Source: Candidatus Anammoxibacter sp. (GTDB lineage Bacteria > Planctomycetota > Brocadiia > Brocadiales > Anammoxibacteraceae). From it: a DNA stretch of 64,000 bases. The stretch is from positions 1-64,000 of the forward strand of contig JAIQZO010000098.1 in NCBI GenBank assembly GCA_021777055.1, given 5' to 3'. Below are positions 24,327 to 33,957 of this stretch, one piece after another. Both the position numbers and the translations under genes were made by a program. Every line of letters begins with the position of its first letter. Position 1 is the first letter of the stretch. Under the pieces are notes generated by a model. It did not search any database and was not told the DNA's origin. It saw only the letters and a list, made by a program, of their open reading frames with translations.

Positions 24327-26980
24327 GCAGATTTATATCCGTAATATCCATAATATCCGTAACTGTTTTCGTTTTTTGCCTGGTTAAGTACGGCGCCTAC
24401 TATATTTGCATTGGCATCCTGCATATGGGCTTTTGCTTTATTTATCATGCTTACGGATGCTTCACCGGATTTTATTATAAAGATCACACCATCTACTAAA
24501 GAGAGTAGAGGTGCGGCACTATCTAATGCCATCATTGGTGGTGCATCTACAAGTACAACATCAAATTGGCTTTTCAATACGGTGAAAAGCTTTTCAAGCA
24601 TTGCAAAATAGGCAGCGCCTTCAAGTTCTGAATGCTCTATCCCTGCTGTAAGCAGTTTTAGATGGTGTCCGTTTACGGTTACCATGTGTTTATCCAATTG
24701 GCTCTTTAGAAAATGATTTTCTGCCGGGCTGCTCAAGCGGTTGATAACGGGTGCATAATCTTCTTCAAAATATATCTTTTTGTCTTCATGTGTCACTACT
24801 GTGCCCGGTTCAAAGACAAAACTCCCCTGCTTCCAGCTAAATAGTTTCTGGAGCTGCTCCTCTATCTGTAATTTTAATGGTCCTTGCAGCTTACCATGAT
24901 TTATATATCCTGAATTAACGAGAATGTACCCTAACGGTTGACCTGTACGTTGATTACGATCCAATGCATCTTTCATTTGATCATCTGATATTAGGCCTCC
25001 GCGAACAAGCATGGTTCCTATCCTATTATTAAAAGGCATATTCTTATCATGTATGTATATTAGACAACCATTTTCAAAGGTGGTAGTTATGGTCTGCTCA
25101 TCGCTTGTAATTACCAGTTGTCCGCTAAGTTTTTTTAATGAAATGAGAAAAAAGAGATCACAAAGGCTACATTTATCCAATGTTCCATGACTTATATCAT
25201 GGGATACAATATCCGTCATTAGATTAACCAGCCCTGCTGATTCATTAAGATTTACACCAAGGGCTTTATGCAGTGCAGGCCTTTGAAGGTCAGCATCAAT
25301 GGCTGCAACCTTTAGACCGGACTTTGCCATACTAATTGCTGATTTTGCCAGGACGGTGGTCTTTCCTTCTCCCATCTTTGTACTTCCAACCATAAACGAT
25401 TGCCCTTTCCTCATTCCGAATTGCATAGATGGTAAACGGGTTAAAAAGTTTCCTGCCAAATTGTATGCTCCGTATGGAGAATAACCTCTTGTATCGTTTA
25501 TTATCTTTACCGCCTTTTCTTTCTTTTGATGGCCAGGTTTATCAGGCAGCATTACAACACCTTTGTTCTTTTTGAGAATTCTATCATATGGCACCACACC
25601 CAAAACCTTCATTCCTACACGCTGTACAACATCTTCTGAGGTCTTTACCGTTTTGTCCATATACTCGAAGAAAAACGCCAAACCAACACCGCAAGTCAGA
25701 CCCAGTACTATAGAGAGTAGGATATTTATGAATATCCTTGGTTTGATTGGATAGCGAGGTAGTTCGGCTTTATCAACGATACGGATATTGCTTTTCGTAA
25801 AATTGCCTGTAAGTCCGATCTCATTGGTCCGTGTTAGCAAAATATCATAGATCTTCTTATCTCTTTCAGCTTCCATGAGAAGCATCTTATAATTTACTCT
25901 CTTTTTATCATTATTCACCACAGCCTCTTTCAACCCGGCATTGGTAAACTTGTTGTTAGGTTCTTCTAAAACGGTAGCCATGTCGAGATCTGTTTTAATC
26001 TTTTCCCTTGTAAGTTTCACCTGGGCAACAATTTTCTGTTCCAGATTTTTTATGTTTTCATTATTCTCCATTGTCAATGGATGCCTTGGTTCATATATGG
26101 TTGCCAACTCTAACTTTCGTCCGGTAAGATCACTTAACTGTTTACGGAGGTCGAAAATAATAGGGTTTTCTGCTATCTCAGGTATGGAGAAGAAGCTGTC
26201 ATCATAGACCGTAAATTCTCCCAGTTGATCATATTTGTATTTAATGATTTTTTGTTGGGACAAACCAACTTTTACCTGTTGATTATGGAGTTGTTTCTTG
26301 AGCCAATCCAGTGCCTCCACTGATTCCATGCGGTTTTCATCTTTGTTCATATCAATAAATGCCTTGGAATGGGCATTTGCTATACGTTTTGCTAATTTGG
26401 GCGATGTACTTGTGAAGCTGACATTAACAAGACGGGTCTCCCTAATGGGTGAGACACCAAGATTGCCAAGATACCAGTTAACCAGATAAACGGGAACGTC
26501 AAGATCCTCTTCTTCCTCTTGACTCTCAGAGACATTAACACTTCCTATGGAACCAATAAGGTTTTTAATCTTCCTTATGGACGCGCTCACAAAATCCGGT
26601 TTTTTCTCTGCACCTATTGATGCAAACTCATTCACAAGATCCAACTCTTTAATAACCTTTGCCGCAAGGGTTCTACTCTGAAGAAGACTGTGGTAGGTCT
26701 CGTAATAGCCTTCATAAAAGGTTATATTATCCATGTATTTAACATCTGACATATCATCCATAAATGAATCTTGTCTCTGGATAAGTATCTTTGAACTGGT
26801 TTGATAGACGGGTGTGGTTCTAAATGTATGTATTGTGCCTATTGCTACTATGGCCACAAAAGCTATAATAGCCACCCATTTGTGTCTTCTTAGCACATTG
26901 AGATAATCGGTTATATGTATCTCTTCTTCAGGAAATTCTGTTTGGTTTCCTGAAAACCTATTGTTTGTTTGCTGATCCAT
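24323..26980 (-). CDS. Wzc-type polysaccharide co-polymerase/tyrosine autokinase with inserted PATAN-like domain
   Basis: The 885-residue protein has a Wzz domain with membrane helices near residues 34-52 and 413-437 and a coiled periplasmic region between. A BY-kinase ATPase follows: Walker A GSTKMGEGKTT (about 531), Walker A' VAAIDADLQRP and Walker B VVLVDAPPMM (about 808). Between A' and B lies an extra stretch (about 603-727) reading LSGQLVITSDEQTITTTFEN, LVRGGLISDDQMKDALDR and GSFVFEPG. That looks like a PATAN/DUF4388 domain plus an MshEN-like segment. The Tyr-rich tail YGYYGYYGYKSA is the expected autophosphorylation site. It would control chain length and export together with the Wza-like protein at 27086. 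An AAAAGGAAC site precedes the ATG. Confidence 0.9.
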   Translation of the reverse strand: MDQQTNNRFSGNQTEFPEEEIHITDYLNVLRRHKWVAIIAFVAIVAIGTIHTFRTTPVYQTSSKILIQRQDSFMDDMSDVKYMDNITFYEGYYETYHSLLQSRTLAAKVIKELDLVNEFASIGAEKKPDFVSASIRKIKNLIGSIGSVNVSESQEEEEDLDVPVYLVNWYLGNLGVSPIRETRLVNVSFTSTSPKLAKRIANAHSKAFIDMNKDENRMESVEALDWLKKQLHNQQVKVGLSQQKIIKYKYDQLGEFTVYDDSFFSIPEIAENPIIFDLRKQLSDLTGRKLELATIYEPRHPLTMENNENIKNLEQKIVAQVKLTREKIKTDLDMATVLEEPNNKFTNAGLKEAVVNNDKKRVNYKMLLMEAERDKKIYDILLTRTNEIGLTGNFTKSNIRIVDKAELPRYPIKPRIFINILLSIVLGLTCGVGLAFFFEYMDKTVKTSEDVVQRVGMKVLGVVPYDRILKKNKGVVMLPDKPGHQKKEKAVKIINDTRGYSPYGAYNLAGNFLTRLPSMQFGMRKGQSFMVGSTKMGEGKTTVLAKSAISMAKSGLKVAAIDADLQRPALHKALGVNLNESAGLVNLMTDIVSHDISHGTLDKCSLCDLFFLISLKKLSGQLVITSDEQTITTTFENGCLIYIHDKNMPFNNRIGTMLVRGGLISDDQMKDALDRNQRTGQPLGYILVNSGYINHGKLQGPLKLQIEEQLQKLFSWKQGSFVFEPGTVVTHEDKKIYFEEDYAPVINRLSSPAENHFLKSQLDKHMVTVNGHHLKLLTAGIEHSELEGAAYFAMLEKLFTVLKSQFDVVLVDAPPMMALDSAAPLLSLVDGVIFIIKSGEASVSMINKAKAHMQDANANIVGAVLNQAKNENSYGYYGYYGYKSA

Positions 26981-26993
26981 AATTGTTCCTTTT

Positions 26994-27084
26994 AGGACGC
27001 TGATTAACGCAGATAAAGGCTGATTAAAAAACCGCGCGTACGCGGATATATTAATCTGCGTTAATCAGCTTTTATCTGCGTCCC
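26994..27084. repeat. Palindromic repeat family A between wzc and wza
   Basis: The arms GGACGCTGATTAACGCAGAT and TTTTATCTGCGTCCC enclose a short GC-rich centre (CGCGCGTACGCG). The element ends one base before the wza stop codon, so it fills almost the whole wza-wzc intergenic space. A read-through transcript would carry a long hairpin here. Confidence 0.75.
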
Positions 27085-27085
27085 A

Positions 27086-27982
27086 TTAAAAATGACGTCT
27101 TGGTACTTTTATAATGTCATTTGGGATTACAAGGTCACTCATTTCGGGATTACTTTCGTTCTCTATGCCATCCGTAACTCGAAATCTCTTGGCTCGTTTA
27201 GATTTCCCCAGTTTTGTAGGTCCGCCGGCAATGGAGATGGCCTGATGAACGGTCAAATTCTTTCTCCATTTAAATTGGCCCGGTTTTTCTACTTCACCGA
27301 TTACAAAGATCCATTGATTCTGGCTAACGTGAATAGTATCTCCTGCAACAACATAGAGCTTACTAAAATCACCATCTGCTTCAAACCTGTCGAAATCTAT
27401 TGTTACCACCTTCGGTGATTTATTGGGGTCAAGATCTTGCCCCCCTACAACACCTACATTCTCTTTATTATTTTCAGAGGACAAATCTTCACCTTGTTCA
27501 GCATGGATAATCTTGATAATTTGTCCGGCATCTTTTGTAAAACCACCGGCCTCTGATATAACTTCCAGGATATGCGTTTTGCCCTTTATGGAGTAACTTC
27601 CTGGTTTATTTACTTCACCAAAGATATGGACCTTCTGGCTTTTATACTCTTTAACACTAACTGTCACTTTGGGGTTATCTAAGAACCCATCTGCTAATTT
27701 CTTTTCAATAAGTTGCTCAAGTTCAGAAATAGAGAGTCCTTTGGCAAATATTTTGCCAATAAGAGGGAATGTCAAGGCGGCTTCCTGATCAAGCTCAATA
27801 GTTCTGTTTAACTCTTGTTGGTTCCACACCTGGATATCCAGTGTATCAAATGGTCCTATAATGTATTCATTTCCTGAAACATCATTAGTTGATAACCATA
27901 TATGGCTAACAGCAAGGAATCCTAAAAGTAACAGGATTAATCGCATAGGTTTTGGACAATGTATTTTGTTGTTTTTCTTCAT
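27086..27982 (-). CDS. Polysaccharide export outer-membrane protein (Wza-like)
   Basis: A signal sequence (MRLILLLLGFLAVSHIW) is followed by the Poly_export domain (YIIGPFDTLDIQVWNQQELN then FPLIGKIFAKGLSISELEQL). Two SLBB-type segments follow (VHIFGEVNKPGSYSIKGKTH and VFVIGEVEKPGQFKWRKNLT, reading IFVIG in the protein). Family members form the outer-membrane channel for capsule export. Around residues 178-188 a family B palindrome is embedded in the frame (GVVGGQDLDPNKS). No lipobox is obvious. The ATG at 27982 is preferred to the TTG at 28015; no clear ribosome site was found. Confidence 0.9.
   Translation of the reverse strand: MKKNNKIHCPKPMRLILLLLGFLAVSHIWLSTNDVSGNEYIIGPFDTLDIQVWNQQELNRTIELDQEAALTFPLIGKIFAKGLSISELEQLIEKKLADGFLDNPKVTVSVKEYKSQKVHIFGEVNKPGSYSIKGKTHILEVISEAGGFTKDAGQIIKIIHAEQGEDLSSENNKENVGVVGGQDLDPNKSPKVVTIDFDRFEADGDFSKLYVVAGDTIHVSQNQWIFVIGEVEKPGQFKWRKNLTVHQAISIAGGPTKLGKSKRAKRFRVTDGIENESNPEMSDLVIPNDIIKVPRRHF
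27420..27450. repeat. Family B palindrome inside the wza coding sequence
   Basis: This stretch matches the intergenic copy at 28171-28201 (TTATTGGG, TCAAGATCTTG, CCCCTACAA) with only a few substitutions. It is in frame within wza and encodes VVGGQDLDPNK, in a charged linker between the two SLBB-like segments. Confidence 0.7.
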
Positions 27983-28015
27983 TTGTTTACTTATATTTAA
28001 ATACTGCAAATGCAA

Positions 28016-28199
28016 ATGGGACGCTGATCTTCACATTATATTTGTAAGGGTTCAAAATCTTGAACCCCTACACATTGCTGATAAAGCTATACCTGCAAAT
28101 GTAAATGGGACGCTGATCTTCATATTATGTTTGTAAGGGTTCAAAATCTTGACCCCCTACATTCGGATATTTATTGGGTTCAAGATCTTGAACCCCTAC
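28016..28199. repeat. Mixed family A and B repeats upstream of wza
   Basis: Two tandem blocks of about 88 bp each carry AATGGGACGCTGATCTTC followed by a family B palindrome (28044-28071 and 28133-28160). A perfect 20-bp palindrome, GGGTTCAAGATCTTGAACCC, follows at 28176-28195. Any promoter of wza must lie in or beyond these repeats. Confidence 0.8.
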
Positions 28200-28214
28200 A
28201 AATTACTACTAACC

Positions 28215-28247
28215 AACTCGTTCTAGGACTTTCTCCTGGAACGAGTT
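28215..28247 (-). terminator. Hairpin downstream of the large surface-protein gene
   Basis: AACTCGTTCTAGGA and TCCTGGAACGAGTT form a 14-bp stem with one mismatched position and a five-base loop, 32 bp after the stop of the gene ending at 28279. The T-tract is weak on the minus strand, so terminator function is plausible but not certain. Confidence 0.5.
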
Positions 28248-28278
28248 AGTTTTCATCTGTAAACAGCTAGCGACTGGC

Positions 28279-31128
28279 TTATTTATTTCTTGCTTTTAAG
28301 AACATGGAGCCAACGTTCTTATCAATCCTTCCGGACATATGTCCTCTCCCTCCGGTATTACCAGATGGTTTACGTGGCAACTCTTGTAACTCTTCATTCG
28401 CATTAACACTTTCTTCATTACTTACTATTGGTTGAGCTTCGTTAGCATTATTTACAAACAGGTCTAATGCGAAATCAATATTAGGTGTATTATTTAATGG
28501 AATCACATTTACAGGTGTTGCCAGATTGAACCCAACGACATTATCAAAATATTCATTTACAAGACCTGTCCCACTAGCATCAGTATGTATCCTGAAATCA
28601 CCACTATGAAGACCAAAAATAGTGTAGTTACCAAATGCGTCAGTTATAGCGCTATTAACCCAAAAACTGTTGTTAAAGCTAAACGCATCCACATAGATTC
28701 CTGAAACAGATTGATTGTTTTCATCAAGGACTGTTCCGGATATGGAACCACCGTGCTCTAGTTCAAAGTCAATATTTGGCGTATCATTTAACACTACCAC
28801 ATTTACCGGTGTTGCCTGATTATGATTAATGGCATTATCAAAGTTTTCATTCACATAGTTTGTGTCATTCGTGTCTGTACGGACCCTGTAATTTCCGGCA
28901 GGAAGACCCGGGATAGTATAGTTACCATCTATATTTGTTATGGCACTATTAACCCAAAAATCACCGGCCATGTTAAACGCATCTACAATAATACCGGCAA
29001 TAGGTAGTGCATTCTCAACTGTTCCTGAAATGGAGCCACCTTGAGCTAACACAAAATCAATATCGGGTGTATCATTAGGAACTGTTACATTTACAAATGT
29101 TGACTTTCCATGATCAACCTCATCATCATAGTTTTCATTTACAAAGTTTGTTCCATCCGCATTTGTACGTACCCTGTATTCTCCAGCAGGAATACCCGGT
29201 ATGGTATAATCGCCATGAGCATCGGTTGCCCCACTGTTAATCCAGAAATCACCATCTTTAGTAAAGGCGTCCACAACAACACCTCTGATTGGGCGATTAT
29301 CCTCATCAAGTACTGTTCCTGATATGGAACCGCCTTGCTCTAAGGCAAAGTCAATATTGGGTGTATCAGTCAAAACCTCCACATGTACAGGGGTTGCAAG
29401 ATTTTGATCAGTGACATTGTCAAAATATTCATTCACAAGGTTTGTGCCATCGGCATTTGTACGTACCCAGAAATCACCTTCAGGAAGTCCTCTTATTGTA
29501 TAATTACCTCCGGCATCTGTTGTGGCACTATCAACCCAGAAGTCACCATTAAAGTCATTAGCATGTACAACAATACCAACAACAGGCTGATTATTTTCAT
29601 CAAGTACTGTCCCTGATATGGAACCTCCAATATCCAGCATAAAGTCAATATTTGAGACATCATTTTGCGCATCAACAACTATCTCGCTAGATAGATTAAA
29701 GTTAATTACGTCATCATAAAATTCATCAATAAAATCTGTCCCGCCCGCATCGGTACCCACTCTGAATTTGCCGGTAGGAACGCAAATTGAATAATTACCA
29801 TTAAGGTCAGTAGTTCCAGTATAAAACATAAAATCACCGGCCATATTAAAATCAAACGCATGTACCAGGATCCCTGCAACCGGTTGGCTATTAAAACCTA
29901 AAACCGTACCGGAGATGATTCTTTTTACGTCAACAATGGTCAGGATAGGACCATTTGTTGTTCCGTTTTCAGCAGTACGGTGATTAAGTAAATCATTGCT
30001 GCTGGCAATAAATGCCATTGCATTCCCGTACCACCAACCTGGTCTATCTAATACCTCTTGTACTATTGATGCCAAATTTGGCGTTTTTTGTTCAACTCCA
30101 GCATCACCTTGAGCCCAATCAGCAGGACTCCAACCAACTGCCGCATTTGAGTTTTGTCTATTGGTCACGTCACCCGGTGTTTTGCTGAACAGTGCAGCAT
30201 TGTCACTGGCTTCTCCCCTAATAGTAATATCAACCTGGCCACTTTGGTTTTCATCTGACTCAAACTGTATATACGCTTCAAGAATTGTTGCTCCACGTGA
30301 GACATTTACATCGGGGAAACGAATACCTACGACCTGTTGTTTACCTTCTTGAGAGTCACTTGTAAGTTCAAGATCACTACCCGACCCAAGGGTCTCTACC
30401 CCTCCGGGGGCTCCTCCGGTTATATTCTCTTCTGCGATATTACCCTCTTTATGAACCGCACGACTGCTAACAAATTCCGTATCACAAAGTTCAAACAAGA
30501 TTGTCAAGACAGGTCCATCTGCTGCACGATTTTCTGCAGTACGGTGATTAGGAAAATCATTACTTTCTGCAATAAATGCTATAGCGTTCCCTGACGCCCA
30601 GCCTTGTCTATCTATTACTTCTTGTACTATTGACGCTAACCCGGGTGTTCTTTGCGCAGGGCCCGCATCGCGTTTATCCCAGTTGAAAGGACTCCAATCA
30701 ACAGAGGCATTTGTGTGAGGCCTACTTGATACATCACCTGATGTTTCACTAAACAAGGCCGCGTTATCAGCGGCTTCACCTATAATAGTAATATCTACAT
30801 CACCATCTTGATTTTCATCTGCGACAAACTGTATAAATGCATCAACAATAGTGGCCCCTTGAGGAACACTTACATTAGGAAAACGAATACCAACTACCTG
30901 CTGTTTGCCTTCTGCAGAGTCACTTGTAAGTTCTAGATCACTACCAGATGTCCCAAGGGTCTCTACTGGCCCTGGAATCCCTGAAGTAATGTTCTCTTCC
31001 GCGACATTCCCTTCCTTTGCGACAGCATGTTCGCTGACAAACGTAGAGGTTTGTCCCATTGCTATTGTTGTAAGAGATATGGAAACTAAAACCATTAAAA
31101 GAAAGATGTTCAGCGACCTAATATTCAT
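28279..31128 (-). CDS. Large secreted repeat protein with CarboxypepD_reg-like/SdrD-B-like domains
   Basis: From the ATG at 31128 (preceded by GGGGGAGCT) the protein has about 949 residues. A signal peptide (FLLMVLVSISLTTIAMG) precedes two copies of a roughly 185-residue module (AEENITSG then VETLG, SDLELTSDS, KQQVVGIRFPNV, ASIVQEV and ESNDFPNHRTAENR). Five roughly 95-residue copies of a beta-sandwich repeat opening (S)ISGTV(L)DENNQPV follow. The latter resemble the carboxypeptidase regulatory-like/SdrD-B family and carry Asp/Asn-rich loops that could bind calcium. The C-terminus (RGHMSGRIDKNVGSMFLKAR) shows no PEP-CTERM or LPXTG motif. It is probably a surface or matrix protein connected with the exopolysaccharide; that is inferred from position only. 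Confidence 0.8.
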   Translation of the reverse strand: MNIRSLNIFLLMVLVSISLTTIAMGQTSTFVSEHAVAKEGNVAEENITSGIPGPVETLGTSGSDLELTSDSAEGKQQVVGIRFPNVSVPQGATIVDAFIQFVADENQDGDVDITIIGEAADNAALFSETSGDVSSRPHTNASVDWSPFNWDKRDAGPAQRTPGLASIVQEVIDRQGWASGNAIAFIAESNDFPNHRTAENRAADGPVLTILFELCDTEFVSSRAVHKEGNIAEENITGGAPGGVETLGSGSDLELTSDSQEGKQQVVGIRFPDVNVSRGATILEAYIQFESDENQSGQVDITIRGEASDNAALFSKTPGDVTNRQNSNAAVGWSPADWAQGDAGVEQKTPNLASIVQEVLDRPGWWYGNAMAFIASSNDLLNHRTAENGTTNGPILTIVDVKRIISGTVLGFNSQPVAGILVHAFDFNMAGDFMFYTGTTDLNGNYSICVPTGKFRVGTDAGGTDFIDEFYDDVINFNLSSEIVVDAQNDVSNIDFMLDIGGSISGTVLDENNQPVVGIVVHANDFNGDFWVDSATTDAGGNYTIRGLPEGDFWVRTNADGTNLVNEYFDNVTDQNLATPVHVEVLTDTPNIDFALEQGGSISGTVLDEDNRPIRGVVVDAFTKDGDFWINSGATDAHGDYTIPGIPAGEYRVRTNADGTNFVNENYDDEVDHGKSTFVNVTVPNDTPDIDFVLAQGGSISGTVENALPIAGIIVDAFNMAGDFWVNSAITNIDGNYTIPGLPAGNYRVRTDTNDTNYVNENFDNAINHNQATPVNVVVLNDTPNIDFELEHGGSISGTVLDENNQSVSGIYVDAFSFNNSFWVNSAITDAFGNYTIFGLHSGDFRIHTDASGTGLVNEYFDNVVGFNLATPVNVIPLNNTPNIDFALDLFVNNANEAQPIVSNEESVNANEELQELPRKPSGNTGGRGHMSGRIDKNVGSMFLKARNK

Positions 31129-31228
31129 ATCAGCTCCCCCTATTAAAAACAAAAATCAACAAATAAAATATAATATTTCCTAAAGTAAATAATATTATCA
31201 CCGATACAATACACAACGAAGATAATAT

Positions 31229-31408
31229 GTATACTCTCAAAGGAATAAGAGATTAAACATTTAAAGGTCCATCTTTCAGTTATCTTTGGATGTTATACAG
31301 CCATGCTTCCCTGATGGAGCGACACCAGTGGAACAGGTTAAACAAATCATTCAAACCTAACCAAAATCTACATCACAAAATATTGAATTTCTTATTACTC
31401 AGAGTATA
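31229..31408. mobile_element. MITE-like element, family G
   Basis: The ends GTATACTCTCAAAGGAATAA and TTATTACTCAGAGTATA are imperfect inverted repeats. An internal ATCTTTGGATGTTAT block is shared, in reverse orientation, with the 194-bp element at 41196-41389. No coding capacity. Confidence 0.6.
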
Positions 31409-31802
31409 AAACAGTCTTGTGCGATTAAGGATACGAGCAAAAACAACTTCCACCTTTTAGATTCAACTTCAGGCAATCTTTGCCCAAACTTCATTCACAG
31501 TTGCTTCAAGTCTCAGACTTGAACGCTTGCTGGAGCAGTCTTGCAGACTGCTCCTAAACGTTTCTTGTACAACCTTAATCTCGCACCCATTATTAAATCT
31601 TTTCTCTCTAAACTGGAAAACCTGAAAGTCAGAACAATATTACTATTACTCCAGAATATAACTCGCACTATAAAACATTTAGAAGCTGATACAAATCTGC
31701 TCCATGAAGCGTTCAAAGCTTGAGATTTGAATTAGCGCCTACGGCGGACTCTTTGCATTTTAAATCTTAATCCACACGCGATAATTAAGATTATGAACAT
31801 TG

Positions 31803-32045
31803 CTCTTGTTTGACCCTGAAAGGGGCTGATCTACCAGCCCAGGGTAAGGCCCTGGGACAAAAATACAAAAAAAAATATAGCCCTGTAAGGGCGTAACATA
31901 CATTGGCTATGAATCTGGAAAATATGTAGCACCCATTCAGGGTGCGATTTAATGGTTATTGTTAACCCAGGGCGATGCCCTGGGCTAGTATGTATAACCC
32001 CGTTGGGGTATTTTGCATATCTTTAAATCTTTCTATTTTAAGTTA
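31803..32045. repeat. Palindrome cluster family C, copy 1
   Basis: Successive hairpins occur in fixed order: GCCCTGTAAGGGC, CACCCATTCAGGGTG, CCCAGGGCGATGCCCTGGG and AACCCCGTTGGGGT. The tail TTTTGCATATCTTTAAATC follows. Copies of the whole or part are at 32850-33030, 38014-38107 and 39522-39640. No gene is present in 31129-34103, whose other contents are listed separately. Confidence 0.8.
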
Positions 32046-32849
32046 ACTGTAAATTTATAATCATAATCTAAAGCCAAGCACTACGAATAGAAAATTATCT
32101 GAGCCTACCCAATTACGTAAGACATATATCACAATCATTAATCACTGTCAACAGAAACAAAAGTACAATGTGTATAACTTGTAAGGCATTACACTACAAG
32201 CCTTGTAGGGGTTTCCCTTACAAAACAATGTTCCATTATTAATGAAAGTTCACCATGTACGAATCGTAACATGCTGTATCAAAATTTCTTACACATGCAA
32301 CATTTTTCGCATTTATTTCCGCTGTTTTCAACCCCATTTTTATCAAAAATATCCAAAAATTTTTTTTATTTTTTTGATCAAATAACTGTTGTCTACTTCT
32401 AATTTTTTCGCGTAATTAATGCTTTTTTCAATGAAAACAAATTAGGTGGATAGACTGAAGACTGAAGGCTGAGAAAATCTACCTATGTAAATTAACTGAA
32501 TGCTCTCCACCTAATTTACTTTATGCATGCCACCTAAGTAAGTAGTTACAAAAGCAATATCAACTCCAGAACAAAGGTGGTAAAACTGCGGATGGTTCAA
32601 GTCTTCAACTTGAACTAATCTGACATTAACAATACTCTGCATGGTTTTGCTTATTAGTCTAGACACAATCAATTTCCTGTAATCATTAATCTTTTTTACT
32701 CGCAACAGAGTTGCGTTAACGTCAGGCCTGGTTCAAACCTGGAGATTTGAACCAACTATGTTATTGCCACCTTGTTATTACCGCCTTTAACCTTTAGCCC
32801 TCAACCGTCAGCTTCGCTACATTTATATAGTCGCTGCAGACAAAAACAC
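32046..32849. other. Gene-free stretch with small hairpins
   Basis: I found no convincing gene. Short inverted repeats such as TTCAAGTCTTCAACTTGAA (32598-32616), a degenerate heptamer run CCTTTAA/CCTTTAG/CCCTCAA/CCGTCAG (32784-32811) and GACTGAA repeats (32453-32473) are the only visible structure. The minus-strand frame at 32511-32705 lacks a recognisable product and ribosome site. Confidence 0.5.
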
Positions 32850-33030
32850 AAAAAGATTTAGTCCTGAAAGATCGTAACATACATTGGTGATGAATCTGCA
32901 AAAAAATGTTGCTCCCATGCAGGGTGCGATTTAATGGTTATCGCTAACCCAGGTACGTTGCCCTGGGCTGATATGTATAACCCCGTTGGGGTATTTTGCA
33001 TATCTTTAAATCTTTCTATTTTAAGTTAGT
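32850..33030. repeat. Palindrome cluster family C, copy 2
   Basis: The same order of hairpins as in copy 1 is present but with several decayed arms (for example CCCAGGTACGTTGCCCTGGG). The GTATAACCCCGTTGGGGTAT block and its ATATCTTTAAATC tail are intact. At 33172-33213 two 21-bp tandem units (TATTTTGTGGGG..., TATTCTGTGGGG...) follow. Confidence 0.75.
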
Positions 33031-33420
33031 AGTGTAAATCTAAACATTCTTTGTTAAAGAACAAAACTATCTTACTTTGTAAATTCATCAACTCTTCATT
33101 ATCACTCTTGTGATTACTGCATGTGAAGTCTACATTATCTAGCTCTGCAAAACAATTAGGGTAAGTGTGTGTATTTTGTGGGGTAATTGCTGTATTCTGT
33201 GGGGTGATTGCTGTATGTAAACGAGGAAATCAAGTTGGAACAATCCATTATCACATTTAAGTCTGACCAAAACCAAATAGCAAATATGGAATAGAGAATC
33301 CAGGAGTCAGAATCCAGAATAATAGAAAAGATGATTTGGGGAATGCATACTAATCTTACGACAAGAAACATGGTAAAATGATTACAAATCTATAAACTAT
33401 TCTGAATTCTCACTTCGAGA

Positions 33421-33671
33421 CTCGTAACAAGGCTGACGCCTTGTTACGCACTGTTCAAAGAGGCTCTACCTCTTGTAAAATAATGAGAAGCAAATACAAT
33501 ATATTTTAAAACAACCAGCCTTATTTTATTACAATGACAGTTGTCAATTGTGTCTCTATCTTTTTGACTGTTGAAACTAGTATCATGGATGTGGAATTGT
33601 TTGTTCCATAAAACAAGGAGAGGCTGAGCCTCTAGGGACAGTGCGTAACAAGGCTTCAGCCTTGTTACGAG
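33421..33671. mobile_element. Element with inverted ends of about 55 bp, family K
   Basis: The left end contains CGTAACAAGGCTGACGCCTT and the right end its counterpart GAAGGCTTCA-free form, AAGGCTTCAGCCTTGTTACG. Both continue into GCACTGT and a GAGGCT(C/G)-type palindrome, so the two ends are reverse complements over roughly 55 bp around a 140-bp AT-rich centre. There is no coding capacity. A non-autonomous transposable element is the simplest reading. Confidence 0.6.
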
Positions 33672-33802
33672 TTAATATCAAATATGGAACAAAGAATGTC
33701 GAATTATGAAGTTTTTTTTCCTTCGAAATTGGATATTCCCTGTTCTGCGGTTCGTTATTCGTTTTGTTTCGTTACTTTTTGTGGGTAACGAATTGAAAAA
33801 GA

Positions 33803-33853
33803 TCCATAAATATGGAACATTATTGCACTGCAAAAGACTAACCGGACAATGCG
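33803..33853. mobile_element. MITE-like element family E, terminal remnant
   Basis: The stretch ATAAATATGGAACATTATTG followed by CTGCAAAAGACTAACCGGAC matches the right end of the complete element at 37476-37669. Only this end is present. Confidence 0.55.
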
Positions 33854-33957
33854 GAAGAAAAACATAAATTCTGGTGAAAGCCAATGCTAATTCAATAGTT
33901 ATCTATGGAAATAACATCTATGATATTGTAGTATATTTACAACTACTCCGATGTCTA

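Noticed and set aside
28822..29616. Plus-strand open frames opposite the large surface protein
   Set aside because: They occur at repeat period on the antisense strand and reflect the repeated coding sequence beneath.
33156..33371. 71-residue minus-strand frame ending in SNHPTEYSNYPTKYTHLP
   Set aside because: The repetitive C-terminus comes from the 21-bp tandem units at 33172-33213, and there is no other gene-like feature.
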